A DNA stretch of 7,150 bases from Candidatus Aminicenantes bacterium UBA4820 (GTDB lineage: Bacteria > Acidobacteriota > UBA4820): NCBI GenBank assembly GCA_002402325.1, contig DHFQ01000035.1, positions 5,384-12,533 of the forward strand, written 5' to 3'. The position numbers and the translations under genes are program-made. The notes under the pieces were generated by a model. It was not told the DNA's origin, searched no databases, and was given only the letters and a program-made list of their open reading frames with translations. This document shows, one piece after another, positions 1 through 6,800 of this stretch (its first letter is position 1; the number at the start of each line of letters is the position of its first letter).

Positions 1-1037
1 TTTGTATCACCTCCTTTTTCACCTAAATATTTAAAAAGTTGAACTCTTTGATTAAACTGATCTGCAACTGCAATTATTCCCTCATTAGAAACTGCAATAC
101 CTGTGGGGGCTGAAAATTTCCCCGGCTTTGAACCGCCTTCCCCAACAAAAGTTAGAACCTGACCATCTTCTCTAAAAATCTGAAAATTGCAAAAGTTTGC
201 ATCAGTAACATACAAATTGCCATCAAAATCTGACGCAATCCCTTTAGGCCTTGAAAACATCCCGGAAACATCTCCCGCTTTTCCGAATTCGCTTATGAAT
301 TTGCCGTTATAGTCAAAAATTTGAACCCTGAAATTGCCCGTATCAACAACCGCAAAACCTTTGTCTTTTATGAAGGTTACATAAGTTGGAAAGTTGAATT
401 CAGAGGGACCTCCGCCTCTTTTTCCTATCTTTTTTAGAAGTTTTAGTTGCTTGTTGAAAAGAAGCAGTTCACTGTTTTTCTGGTTGACAACCACTATCAA
501 ATCTCTTGTTTCATCGATAGCAACACCAACGGGATGATTTATACCATTTGCTTCAGTAAGGGCTGAGATAAATTGTCCATTTTTATCGAAAAGAACAACG
601 CTATTGCTATTTGCATCACAGGCTACAACAAGATTAGAATCTGCCGCAACCCCTACGGGAATTCCTAAAAATCTTCCTGAACTCTTGCAAAAATTAATCA
701 CTTTTTTATTTTTAAAGTCAAACATAATGACGCCTTGTTCGATATCACCCACAAATAGATTCCCCTGGGGGTCAAAGGCTACTGAAACTGGGCGATTGAG
801 CCATAATACATCTTGAGATTTACCGGCAAGTTTATCTATGAATGTGTTCTTCTTTTTTGCCCCAATATCAAATTCATTTTTAATTTCCTGAAGATAGTGT
901 ATCCTTGCCTGCGCAGGGGGAGGGGGCCAGACAAGGTTCAAAGTGTCCGTAGTCGCATTTTTATCTTTAGCCATCGCAAAGAGCGAAATCATTAAAAGAA
1001 ACAAAATAAAAAGAACGGTAGAAAACTTAAACTTCAT
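1..1037 (-). CDS. Secreted NHL-repeat six-bladed beta-propeller protein (3' end outside window)
   Basis: The frame opens with ATG at 1037 and runs leftward without a stop to base 1, giving 345 residues. Residues 1-23 form a signal peptide (MKFKF, a hydrophobic core, then AMA before KDK). There is no lipobox cysteine, so a soluble periplasmic or exported protein is expected. A Trp-Pro-Pro-Pro-Pro motif lies at residues 37-41. Six NHL-type blades follow at about 81-120, 126-160, 168-205, 213-250, 260-298 and 307-337. They show recurring patterns such as P.G.A.D..GNLYV.D and N.RVQ.F, so the propeller looks complete and the stop is probably just past the edge. NHL propellers usually bind proteins or ligands rather than act as enzymes; no catalytic motif is visible. 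Upstream there is only a weak Shine-Dalgarno (AAGGGAAG). From family knowledge, WPPPP-type NHL proteins often neighbour exported redox proteins, but this cannot be tested here. Fold confidence is high; the exact role is unknown. Confidence 0.88.
   Translation of the reverse strand, partial: MKFKFSTVLFILFLLMISLFAMAKDKNATTDTLNLVWPPPPAQARIHYLQEIKNEFDIGAKKKNTFIDKLAGKSQDVLWLNRPVSVAFDPQGNLFVGDIEQGVIMFDFKNKKVINFCKSSGRFLGIPVGVAADSNLVVACDANSNSVVLFDKNGQFISALTEANGINHPVGVAIDETRDLIVVVNQKNSELLLFNKQLKLLKKIGKRGGGPSEFNFPTYVTFIKDKGFAVVDTGNFRVQIFDYNGKFISEFGKAGDVSGMFSRPKGIASDFDGNLYVTDANFCNFQIFREDGQVLTFVGEGGSKPGKFSAPTGIAVSNEGIIAVADQFNQRVQLFKYLGEKGGDT
8..14 (-). promoter_or_regulatory. Strong ribosome binding site, probably for the next leftward gene
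   Basis: On the minus strand this reads GGAGGTG, followed by ATACAAA to the window edge. It lies inside the last visible codons of the NHL gene. An ATG formed by the edge A plus the next bases would sit at ideal spacing (6 nt). This suggests a following gene whose start overlaps or abuts the end of the NHL gene, so that the two would be translationally coupled. The start codon itself is outside the window. Confidence 0.5.
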
Positions 1038-1053
1038 TACACAACTTCCCTTC

Positions 1054-1073
1054 AAAGTTAAAAATATAACTTT
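1054..1073. repeat. Perfect 7-bp inverted repeat in the leader of the NHL gene
   Basis: AAAGTTA (1054-1060) and TAACTTT (1067-1073) are exact inverted copies separated by six A/T bases. The element ends 16 nt upstream of the NHL start codon. It could be an operator or a weak mRNA hairpin near the ribosome binding site. No T-run follows on either strand that would make it a terminator. In such AT-rich sequence chance occurrence is possible. Confidence 0.35.
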
Positions 1074-1117
1074 CCATCTTTCAAGTCCATAAATTAGAAA
1101 CAATAACTATTGAGAGG

Positions 1118-1157
1118 TGGGCAAATCACCCATAAGTGGGTGAAATAACCCATCAAG
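1118..1157. repeat. Tandem ~20-bp repeat with alternating TGGG/CCCA arms
   Basis: Two imperfect direct copies lie head to tail, at 1118-1136 and 1137-1157. Each has the form TGGG, 7-8 A/T-rich bases, CCCAT(C)AAG. The four arms (TGGG 1118, CCCA 1129, TGGG 1137, CCCA 1149) can also pair as hairpins. The best are CACCCA-TAAG-TGGGTG (1127-1142) and TGGGT-6 nt-ACCCA (1137-1152). The second copy covers the stop codon of the small exported gene (1153-1155), and the element lies about 80 bp upstream of the NHL start. Without a following T-run it is not a standard intrinsic terminator, so a paired operator or a transcript-end hairpin is possible. The repeat is directly visible; its function is unknown. 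Confidence 0.45.
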
Positions 1158-1554
1158 TTGCTTCTCTTGAAATTGAAACCTCAGCCCCAACTAAAAAAAG
1201 TTCTTTTACCTTGAAATATTCCTGCGTTTTAGGATTTTGAACATCCTTTTCAAGCAATTTAGGGTCAATAGAGACGAGAATTGTTCCATCCTTTTCTACA
1301 CTCAGGACATTACCAATAGGAAGTCTGAATTGTGCAGTTTCAATTGAGTAGATTATTCTCACAGACATTCCAGCCTTGACCTTTATGGGTATTTCATTTA
1401 ACGGAATTTCCTTCACTTCAACTTTGGCAATTGTCAACTGATCTTTTGTTTCAATTGAGGTGATTCTACCCACCACAGTTGGATTTTCTCCTACCCGTGC
1501 AAAAATGACAAAAACAAGCAACAAAGAGAAAATGATTAAACAAATTCTTTTCAT
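1153..1554 (-). CDS. Small exported beta-rich protein of unknown function
   Basis: The product has 133 residues starting at ATG 1554, with a near-perfect Shine-Dalgarno AAGGAGGT (1567-1560) 5 nt upstream. Residues 1-20 (MKRICLIIFS, then LLLVFVIFAR) form a signal peptide or N-terminal membrane anchor. Cys5 lies before the hydrophobic core, so it is not a lipobox. The remaining ~110 residues alternate short hydrophobic beta strands with charged turns. Examples are VVGRITSIETKD, LTIAKVEV, VKAGMSVRIIYSI and GNVLSVEKDGTILVSI, which suggests a small beta-barrel or sandwich of the OB/SH3 kind. I recognise no family motif or catalytic site. It lies 116 bp downstream of the aldolase stop and 115 bp upstream of the NHL gene, all leftward. 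These gaps and the candidate -10 site point to its own promoter. It is clearly a real gene from its start signals and length; function unassigned. Confidence 0.8.
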   Translation of the reverse strand: MKRICLIIFSLLLVFVIFARVGENPTVVGRITSIETKDQLTIAKVEVKEIPLNEIPIKVKAGMSVRIIYSIETAQFRLPIGNVLSVEKDGTILVSIDPKLLEKDVQNPKTQEYFKVKELFLVGAEVSISREAT

Positions 1555-1571
1555 TTTTTACCTCCTTAAAT

Positions 1572-1580
1572 ATTTTATCA
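1572..1580 (-). promoter_or_regulatory. Candidate extended -10 promoter for the small exported gene
   Basis: On the minus strand TGA precedes TAAAAT, fitting an extended -10 element (TGN plus a 5/6 match to TATAAT). The hexamer ends 6 nt before GGAGG of the Shine-Dalgarno, the same geometry as at three other promoters in this window. No good -35 lies at 17 bp; TTGTTA (1598-1593) lies at a short 15-bp spacing. This is an inference from motif and position only. Confidence 0.4.
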
Positions 1581-1593
1581 CATCAATACTCAT

Positions 1594-1628
1594 AACAAAT
1601 TTTTAACCAATAAAATTTCCAATTTGTT
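1594..1628. repeat. Perfect 8-bp inverted repeat between aldolase and small exported gene
   Basis: AACAAATT (1594-1601) is matched by AATTTGTT (1621-1628), with a 19-bp A/T-rich spacer. It sits immediately upstream of the candidate promoter of the small exported gene and overlaps its possible -35 region. A dimeric regulator site is conceivable. The rest of the 1555-1670 gap shows no hairpin with a T-run, so I see no terminator for the aldolase gene. Low-complexity composition makes chance plausible. Confidence 0.3.
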
Positions 1629-1670
1629 GAAAGTCATTCTCCAAAATTGAGACAGAAGCCATTTTAGCCT

Positions 1671-3104
1671 TTAATCAGCCCTTGGGTTTGTCTCTACCTC
1701 AAGTTTCACACCCGATTTAAGAGATAATAATTCATTTTCATAGGAAGGATTGATCTCGTTTGCAGTTACAATTTTATTTACAACTTCTGTAGTCCCATTA
1801 ACACCCAACTGCTCAATTAGAAAGGCAAATTTATCCTCTAAGTCCTTGAAAATTGCCTCCTTAACATCACTATCCAAGTTCCACCAATCCTTTTTAAGAG
1901 GGTCTCCCCATCCCTTTTTTCTAACCTTGTAATAAAACTGCTCCTCGGTTTCGCCCTCTTTCATCTCATTTGAGAAATTGCTTTTGAGAAAGTCATAAAC
2001 TTTAGTTTTGAGGTCGTAGGGAAGTAAAGGATGGTCAAAAATTAAATTTTGAAAACCTGTTGCAAGATGAACTTCAACCGCCCCATGTTCTTTGAACTTA
2101 TGGAACATCTCATCGGGAAGGGTTGATGCTCCGTGCTGAACAGTTCCGCCCATCTTATATTTTTCTCTTGCGACCTTAGATATATTTTCTAAAACTGAAA
2201 AATCAAGTTTTACCTTTGCGATTGTTCCATCGGGAAGAACTACTCCGCCGTGAGAGGTCCCTGTCTGGACAGAGATTTTCTTTATGATTTCACCACCTTT
2301 TAGAAGGGGAATATACTCCTCCATAAATGCCTCAAACTCTTCAACAGTGCTGTTATGTCCACCGACTTCACCGATTTCACCACCAACTGATACTGTAACT
2401 CCTTCTGGTTCAATTTCTCTTACAAAGTTTGTAAGTTCGGCACAAACAAAAGAATTTTCCTTTTGCTGTTCTCTCACTGTTGGTTTTTCAAGTTGAACGA
2501 GTGTTGAAGAATCTATGTCAATGTTATAAAACCCTGCAAGGACCGACTCTTTGATCAACTCTTTTAATGAATTTATCTCCTTCTCCTTGTTGGAAAAGTA
2601 GTTCTTTGCCTTTGCCTGAAAGTGGTCTCCCTGAATAAAAAGAAAGCCTTTGAAATCCTCCTTTATTGCAGCAGAAAGCATCGATGCAACATATTCATTT
2701 GGTTTTTGAGAGGTGTACTCCATCTCGCTTTTTGCTATTTCAAAAATGAAGGCTCCGCAATCAAGTATCTTTGCGGCACGGAGAAAAGCCCTCGCTGAAT
2801 CGTAAGATAATCCTCTTAAATTCATTGCAGGAACAGTAAAACCTCCCAACTCATTTCTTCCTATTGCTGAATAAAGTTGATGGATTGAAGCAAGTTTTAT
2901 TCCCAGAGATTTTGCAATTAGTTTGATTAGATATCTTGCTTTAGCCTTGAGTTCTATTGATTCACCAAAAATGGCTGTAAAAATTAGTTTGTCTATTATC
3001 TCGTTTTTAAGAAGGTTGTTATCTTTAATTTCAACCTTTTCACCTCCAATTGAAACCGCTCTTTCTACACCTTTTCTCATTTCATCAAGATTCTCAAAGA
3101 CCAT
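1671..3104 (-). CDS. Divergent class II (zinc-dependent) aldolase-family protein
   Basis: The product has 477 residues starting at ATG 3104. An in-frame GTG at 3113 is rejected as the start because it lies within the Shine-Dalgarno GGAGGTG (3117-3111), which is well spaced for the ATG. The core resembles class II ketose-bisphosphate aldolases (TIM barrel, cytoplasmic, reversible aldol cleavage). GDH at 159-161 supplies the likely catalytic Asp160 and zinc ligand His161. AGFYNIDIDSST (~190-201) is a phosphate-region strand. TGTSHGG holds His285 and VQHGAST holds His324, the other expected zinc ligands. VHLATGFQ (~345-352) matches the late barrel strand that binds phosphate. The loop that in common family members reads GGEED or a similar acidic form is GGHNST here (248-253). 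There is an extra N-terminal helical region (~80 residues) and a C-terminal extension with a GWGDPLKKDWW stretch (~398-408), making it longer than typical ~280-360-residue aldolases. Length and the GDH segment also recall GatZ/KbaZ proteins. Fructose- or tagatose-bisphosphate activity is likely but substrate is uncertain. Confidence 0.8.
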   Translation of the reverse strand: MVFENLDEMRKGVERAVSIGGEKVEIKDNNLLKNEIIDKLIFTAIFGESIELKAKARYLIKLIAKSLGIKLASIHQLYSAIGRNELGGFTVPAMNLRGLSYDSARAFLRAAKILDCGAFIFEIAKSEMEYTSQKPNEYVASMLSAAIKEDFKGFLFIQGDHFQAKAKNYFSNKEKEINSLKELIKESVLAGFYNIDIDSSTLVQLEKPTVREQQKENSFVCAELTNFVREIEPEGVTVSVGGEIGEVGGHNSTVEEFEAFMEEYIPLLKGGEIIKKISVQTGTSHGGVVLPDGTIAKVKLDFSVLENISKVAREKYKMGGTVQHGASTLPDEMFHKFKEHGAVEVHLATGFQNLIFDHPLLPYDLKTKVYDFLKSNFSNEMKEGETEEQFYYKVRKKGWGDPLKKDWWNLDSDVKEAIFKDLEDKFAFLIEQLGVNGTTEVVNKIVTANEINPSYENELLSLKSGVKLEVETNPRAD

Positions 3105-3110
3105 TTTAAT

Positions 3111-3117
3111 CACCTCC
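3111..3117 (-). promoter_or_regulatory. Ribosome binding site that fixes the aldolase start at ATG 3104
   Basis: The minus strand reads GGAGGTG ATTAAA ATG. The 6-nt spacing to the ATG at 3104 is optimal. The upstream in-frame GTG at 3113 is part of the binding site itself, so the nine-base-longer version of the gene is unlikely. Confidence 0.8.
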
Positions 3118-3124
3118 AGAAAAT

Positions 3125-3153
3125 ATGATACCAGAGAGAAAGTTTTTAGACAA
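3125..3153 (-). promoter_or_regulatory. Sigma70-type promoter for the aldolase gene
   Basis: On the minus strand a -35 TTGTCT (3153-3148, 4/6) and a -10 TATCAT (3130-3125, 5/6) are separated by exactly 17 bp. The -10 ends 7 nt before GGAGG, so transcription would start at or in the ribosome binding site and leave a very short leader. It faces the rightward promoter at 3160-3190, forming a compact divergent region. Confidence 0.55.
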
Positions 3154-3159
3154 GTTTTC

Positions 3160-3190
3160 TTGCTTTTTTTTCTAAAAGATGCTATATAAT
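3160..3190 (+). promoter_or_regulatory. Sigma70-type promoter for the 176-residue secreted protein gene
   Basis: A -35-like TTGCTT (3160-3165) lies 17 bp before TATATA (3183-3188, preceded by TGC as an extended -10) or 19 bp before the overlapping exact TATAAT (3185-3190). A T-run fills part of the spacer. TATAAT is followed after 6 nt by GGAGG, so the predicted start again falls at the Shine-Dalgarno. The -10 is strong and the -35 moderate. Confidence 0.55.
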
Positions 3191-3207
3191 ATTATCGGAG
3201 GTGAAAA

Positions 3208-3738
3208 ATGAAAAAGTATTTTATTTTGGTCTCAGCTTTTATTTTCCTTTTCTCAATTTCTGCTTTTGCAGGAAAAATAACCTATTCAATTGACCCGACA
3301 ACAGCAACCCCTGAAGGGGCAACTGTTGTAACAAAGGGCGATGGCGAAGTCGTGATTTTCTTTAATGTGCAGGCATTTGAAGAGGGAATGGTTTTCACTT
3401 TTAACCTTGATATGAAGGCAAAAGGCGATTCTGTAACTTTTCCTGTGAATGCAGATATGAAAATTATCGGCAACAAGAAACATGCAGATGTAACATTTGA
3501 TCCTGCAACAGTAACATTTGAAAACCTTGATGAGTCCGTTTCATCTCTTGTTACTGTTACCCTTCAATCAGGCAACTACGATAAAACCAAAAAGATAAAA
3601 ATCAAATTCAAGGCAGATAGCGAGAAGGGTAAAGGACTTGGAAAAGGCGCAGGAGTAAAAATAGTTATTACCAAAAGCGCCACTTACGAAGAGTTCCTTG
3701 AAATTATGAAGGAAGAACTTTTAGAAAAAGATGAATAA
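3208..3738 (+). CDS. Secreted beta-rich protein of unknown function
   Basis: The product has 176 residues from ATG 3208, preceded by a strong Shine-Dalgarno GGAGGTG (3197-3203). Residues 1-21 are a classic signal peptide: MKKY, a hydrophobic core, and cleavage after AFA before Gly22. The mature part alternates beta strands and charged loops, e.g. GEVVIFFNVQ, GMVFTFNLDM, ADVTFDPATVTF, SSLVTVTLQ and KKIKIKFKAD, which suggests an Ig-like beta-sandwich. A Gly/Lys-rich loop (GKGLGKGAG, ~141-149) precedes the last strand, VKIVITKS. The C-terminus is an acidic amphipathic helix (YEEFLEIMKEELLEKDE). It has no cysteine and no recognised catalytic or sorting motif. It is monocistronic, bounded by its own promoter and terminator. 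The pattern VTFDPATVTF resembles strands of generic Ig-like surface domains, but I cannot assign a family. A periplasmic or surface structural role is an inference. Confidence 0.85.
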   Translation: MKKYFILVSAFIFLFSISAFAGKITYSIDPTTATPEGATVVTKGDGEVVIFFNVQAFEEGMVFTFNLDMKAKGDSVTFPVNADMKIIGNKKHADVTFDPATVTFENLDESVSSLVTVTLQSGNYDKTKKIKIKFKADSEKGKGLGKGAGVKIVITKSATYEEFLEIMKEELLEKDE

Positions 3739-3765
3739 CTAAAGCAAAAACTTTGATTCAAAATC

Positions 3766-3788
3766 AAGGGGGCTTTGCCCCCTTTTTT
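3766..3788 (+). terminator. Rho-independent terminator after the 176-residue protein gene
   Basis: AAGGGGGC (3766-3773), a TTT loop and GCCCCCTT (3777-3784) form a perfect 8-bp stem, followed by a T-run to 3788. It starts 27 nt after the stop codon and separates this gene from the next promoter. Confidence 0.92.
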
Positions 3789-3805
3789 CTTTAACTGAAA
3801 TCAAT

Positions 3806-3834
3806 TTGACAATCATTTTTTAAAGTAATATAAT
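3806..3834 (+). promoter_or_regulatory. Perfect-consensus sigma70 promoter for the RCC1/Ig-repeat giant gene
   Basis: TTGACA (3806-3811) and TATAAT (3829-3834) are both exact consensus hexamers with the optimal 17-bp spacing. The promoter lies just after the terminator of the previous gene, so the giant gene has its own and probably strong transcription. The expected start is near 3840-3842, leaving a leader of about 45 nt. Confidence 0.85.
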
Positions 3835-3838
3835 TTTG

Positions 3839-3895
3839 AAGGAGGCAGTGGTTGTGTCTCACAGAAAAGAAGAAAGGAGGAAAATATGGATTTAA
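3839..3895 (+). promoter_or_regulatory. Leader with two Shine-Dalgarno sites and a possible short upstream frame
   Basis: A first AAGGAGG (3839-3845) lies at the predicted transcript start. Eight nt later GTG (3854) opens a 13-codon frame (VSHRKEERRKIWI) ending at TAA 3893-3895, past the start of the giant gene at 3886. The gene's own AAGGAGG (3874-3880) sits 5 nt before ATG 3886. A coupled leader peptide is possible, but the first site may lack enough upstream mRNA to work, and the short frame could be chance. Confidence 0.25.
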
Positions 3896-6800
3896 GAAAA
3901 ACGGTAAAGGTTACAAATGAGAAAATGGGGGTTTTTATTCTCGTTCTCTTTTTAGTCTCCTCCATTTCATTTGCTCAATCCCATCAGTTCAAAATCTGGG
4001 GGGAAAACAATTTCCTGCAGTGCGGTGTTGATAACTCGGAAGGATCTTTTTCGGTCCCCAATTCTCTTTCTCTTCCGCAAGAAACAAAGATTGTCTCATT
4101 TTCTTCAGGGGGTGATTTTGTTCTTGCTATTGACGAGGATGGAAAATTGTGGGGCTGGGGAAGAAATGATTTTGGCCAACTTGGGATAAAAACCGAAAAA
4201 AATACAAATTCACCTATATTTACAGAGATCAAAAATGTAATCTCTGTTAGTTCAGGAACTTATCACTCTCTTATTTTAAAGAAGAATGGTAAAGTGTATT
4301 CTTTTGGTCTGAATTCTTCTGGCCAACTTGGCTCTTCAAAGAATGGTTTTAGTTTTTCACCAATAAAGGTGGAAGGTTTAGAAGATATTCTGGAAGTCAG
4401 TGCTGGTTTTGATCACTCTCTTGTTTTAAAAAATGATGGAAGTGTATGGGCATTTGGTAACAACGATTTTGGGCAACTTGGAGTTGAAAACTGTTCAAAG
4501 TCAACAAAGCCGTTAAAAGTTGATAACCTTCCGCCGATAAAGGAGATTTGGGCAGGGAATAAAGCCTCTTTTGCCATCTCCTATGATGGAAATCTTTATG
4601 TATGGGGTGCTAACAAAAATGGGCAATTGGGAGACGGGACATTTATTGATTTTTCAAAACCCGTCAAAATTGATTCTCTTGAAAATATTAAAAAAGTAGT
4701 TTCTAAATCTAATTTTGTTGTAGCACTTGATGAGTCAGGTTCAGTCTATACATGGGGAGACAACACCTTTGGTCAGCTGGGGAATGGCACCTTCTTGACT
4801 TCTCCTATTCCCCAAAAAAATCCAGATCTTACCTGTAAAGATATTTCAGCAGGGTACTCTCATACTGTAGTAATTGATGAAAACGGAAAGCTCTGGGGTT
4901 GTGGTAATAATGAAAAAGGTGAAGTATTTCCATCCTTTCCCCCAGTAGTTCCTCTGTTTACTCCTTTAGATTCTTTAGGAACTATATCTGCAGTATCCTG
5001 TGGAAATGGCTTTACAGTTGCCCTTGCCTGTGGAACGATAACGCTTTCACCCGATGTCCTTGCAAATGGAATCGTTAGTGTTGCATACAGTCAAAGCGTC
5101 TCTGCAAGCGGAGGAACATCACCTTATACCTATAGTGTAACTGTGGGGTCTTTACCAGCAGGATTGAACTTGAATAGCACTTCTGGTGTTATTTCTGGGA
5201 CTCCAACAACTGCCGGTGATTCATCCTTTACAATAACCGCTACAGATTCTGCAACCTGCACAGGAATAAAAGATTATACAATAAAAATTTGCCCTCAAAT
5301 AACTTTAAGCCCCGCAACACTTCCTTCTGGAAGCGTTGGAACTGCATATAGTCAAACGGTTACCGCAAGTGGTGGAACTGCTCCATATACTTACTCAATT
5401 TCAAATGGAAAACTCCCCGATGGATTAATCCTTGGCAGTTCAACCGGTGAAATATCAGGAACACCAACTAAAGCGGGAAGTTTCTCATTCACTTTGACAG
5501 CGACCGATCCCAATGGCTGTTCGGGAAGTAAAGCATACACAATTGCAATATGCGCTCAGATTACGCTTTCTCCAGCCGCGTTGCCCGACGGCACTGTTGG
5601 AACTGCTTACTCTCAAACAATAAGTGCATCAGGAGGAGCAGGTGGATATACTTTTTCTGTCTCTTCTGGTGCTCTTCCCAGTGGACTTGCACTTGCTTCA
5701 AATACAGGTGTTATCAGCGGAAACCCTACAACCGAAGGAATTTTCACTTTCGAAATTACCGCTACCGATTCAGGATCTTGCACAGGGAAAAAATCATATA
5801 CAATTAAGATATGCAACATAATTACTTTAAGTCCCAATTCGCTCCCTGATGGAAAGGTCAGTCAGGCTTATTCAACAACGGTATCTGCTTCGGGTGGCAT
5901 TGCCCCTTACACCTATTCCATAATTAGTGGAGCTTTGCCAAATGGCTTGTCTCTTGATGCTGCAACGGGGGCAATTAGTGGAACACCGACAACACAGGGG
6001 AACTTTAGTTTTACACTTAAGGCATCTGATGTTAATCAGTGCACAGGATCAAAGCCATATACTATAACAATAACTCCCGCATCCTGCCCTGCTTTTAATT
6101 TCTCACCTGCTTCTTTACCCGCTGGTACGGTAAAAGTAACTTACAACCAGACAATTTCAGTTACCGGCGGCACTTCACCTTACACTTATTCAATTTCTTC
6201 TGGTAATTTACCAAACGGAATTACTCTTTCTGCGGGAGGAAGTCTTTCAGGAACGCCAACTGTTGTAGGAAACTTTAATTTCACTGTTAAAGCTGTGGAT
6301 AAAAATTATTGCACGGGAACACAAAATTATTCAATTGCAATCAACTGCGGGTCAATCACTGTCGGTCCAGCCACATTACCGGATGGCTATATCGGCGTAG
6401 CCTACAATGTCCAGATAAGTGTAACCGGAGGAGTCGCTCCTTACACCTATACCGTTACCTCTGGAAGCTTGCCAGGCGGAATGTCGCTCAATACTTCAAC
6501 AGGAATTTTAAGCGGAACTCCTTCCTCGCTTGGAACCTTCAATTTTGATGTTACAGTAAAAGATTCAAATCTCTGCACAGGTGTAAAAAGTTATACATTA
6601 AAAATTCTCTGCGGAACTATAACTATTTCTCCTACTGGACTTCCTGCAGGAAAGGTTGGAACTCCATATAGTCAGACCTTAATTGCAACAGGCGGAATAG
6701 CCCCCTATACTTTTTCCCTTAAATCCGGGTCAACACTGCCAGCAGGTTTAAGTTTAAATCCCGCAGGCGACATAACTGGAACTCCTACAACCGCTGGAAC

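Noticed and set aside
604..995. Rightward open frames opposite the NHL propeller gene
   Set aside because: The leftward frame has a signal peptide and six clear NHL blades; the opposite frames show no recognisable protein features.
1127..1142. Hairpin CACCCA/TGGGTG as an intrinsic terminator of the small exported gene
   Set aside because: The stem is only 6 bp and no T-run follows on the minus strand.
3105..3113. GTG at 3113 as the aldolase start
   Set aside because: It lies inside the GGAGGTG ribosome binding site, which is ideally spaced for ATG 3104.
3984..4232. Leftward open frame opposite the start of the RCC1 region
   Set aside because: It is antisense to well-conserved RCC1 blades and has no convincing start signals or protein motifs.
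5020..5045. Possible frameshift or gene fusion artefact at the junction of the RCC1 and Ig parts
   Set aside because: The reading frame passes smoothly from the last RCC1 strand (FTVALACG) into the first Ig repeat, with the repeat's first cysteine in register.
5550..6548. Short open frames on both strands within the Ig-repeat region
   Set aside because: They overlap the long conserved frame in other phases, give low-complexity Arg/Cys/Ser-rich or Pro-rich translations, and lack matching ribosome binding sites.
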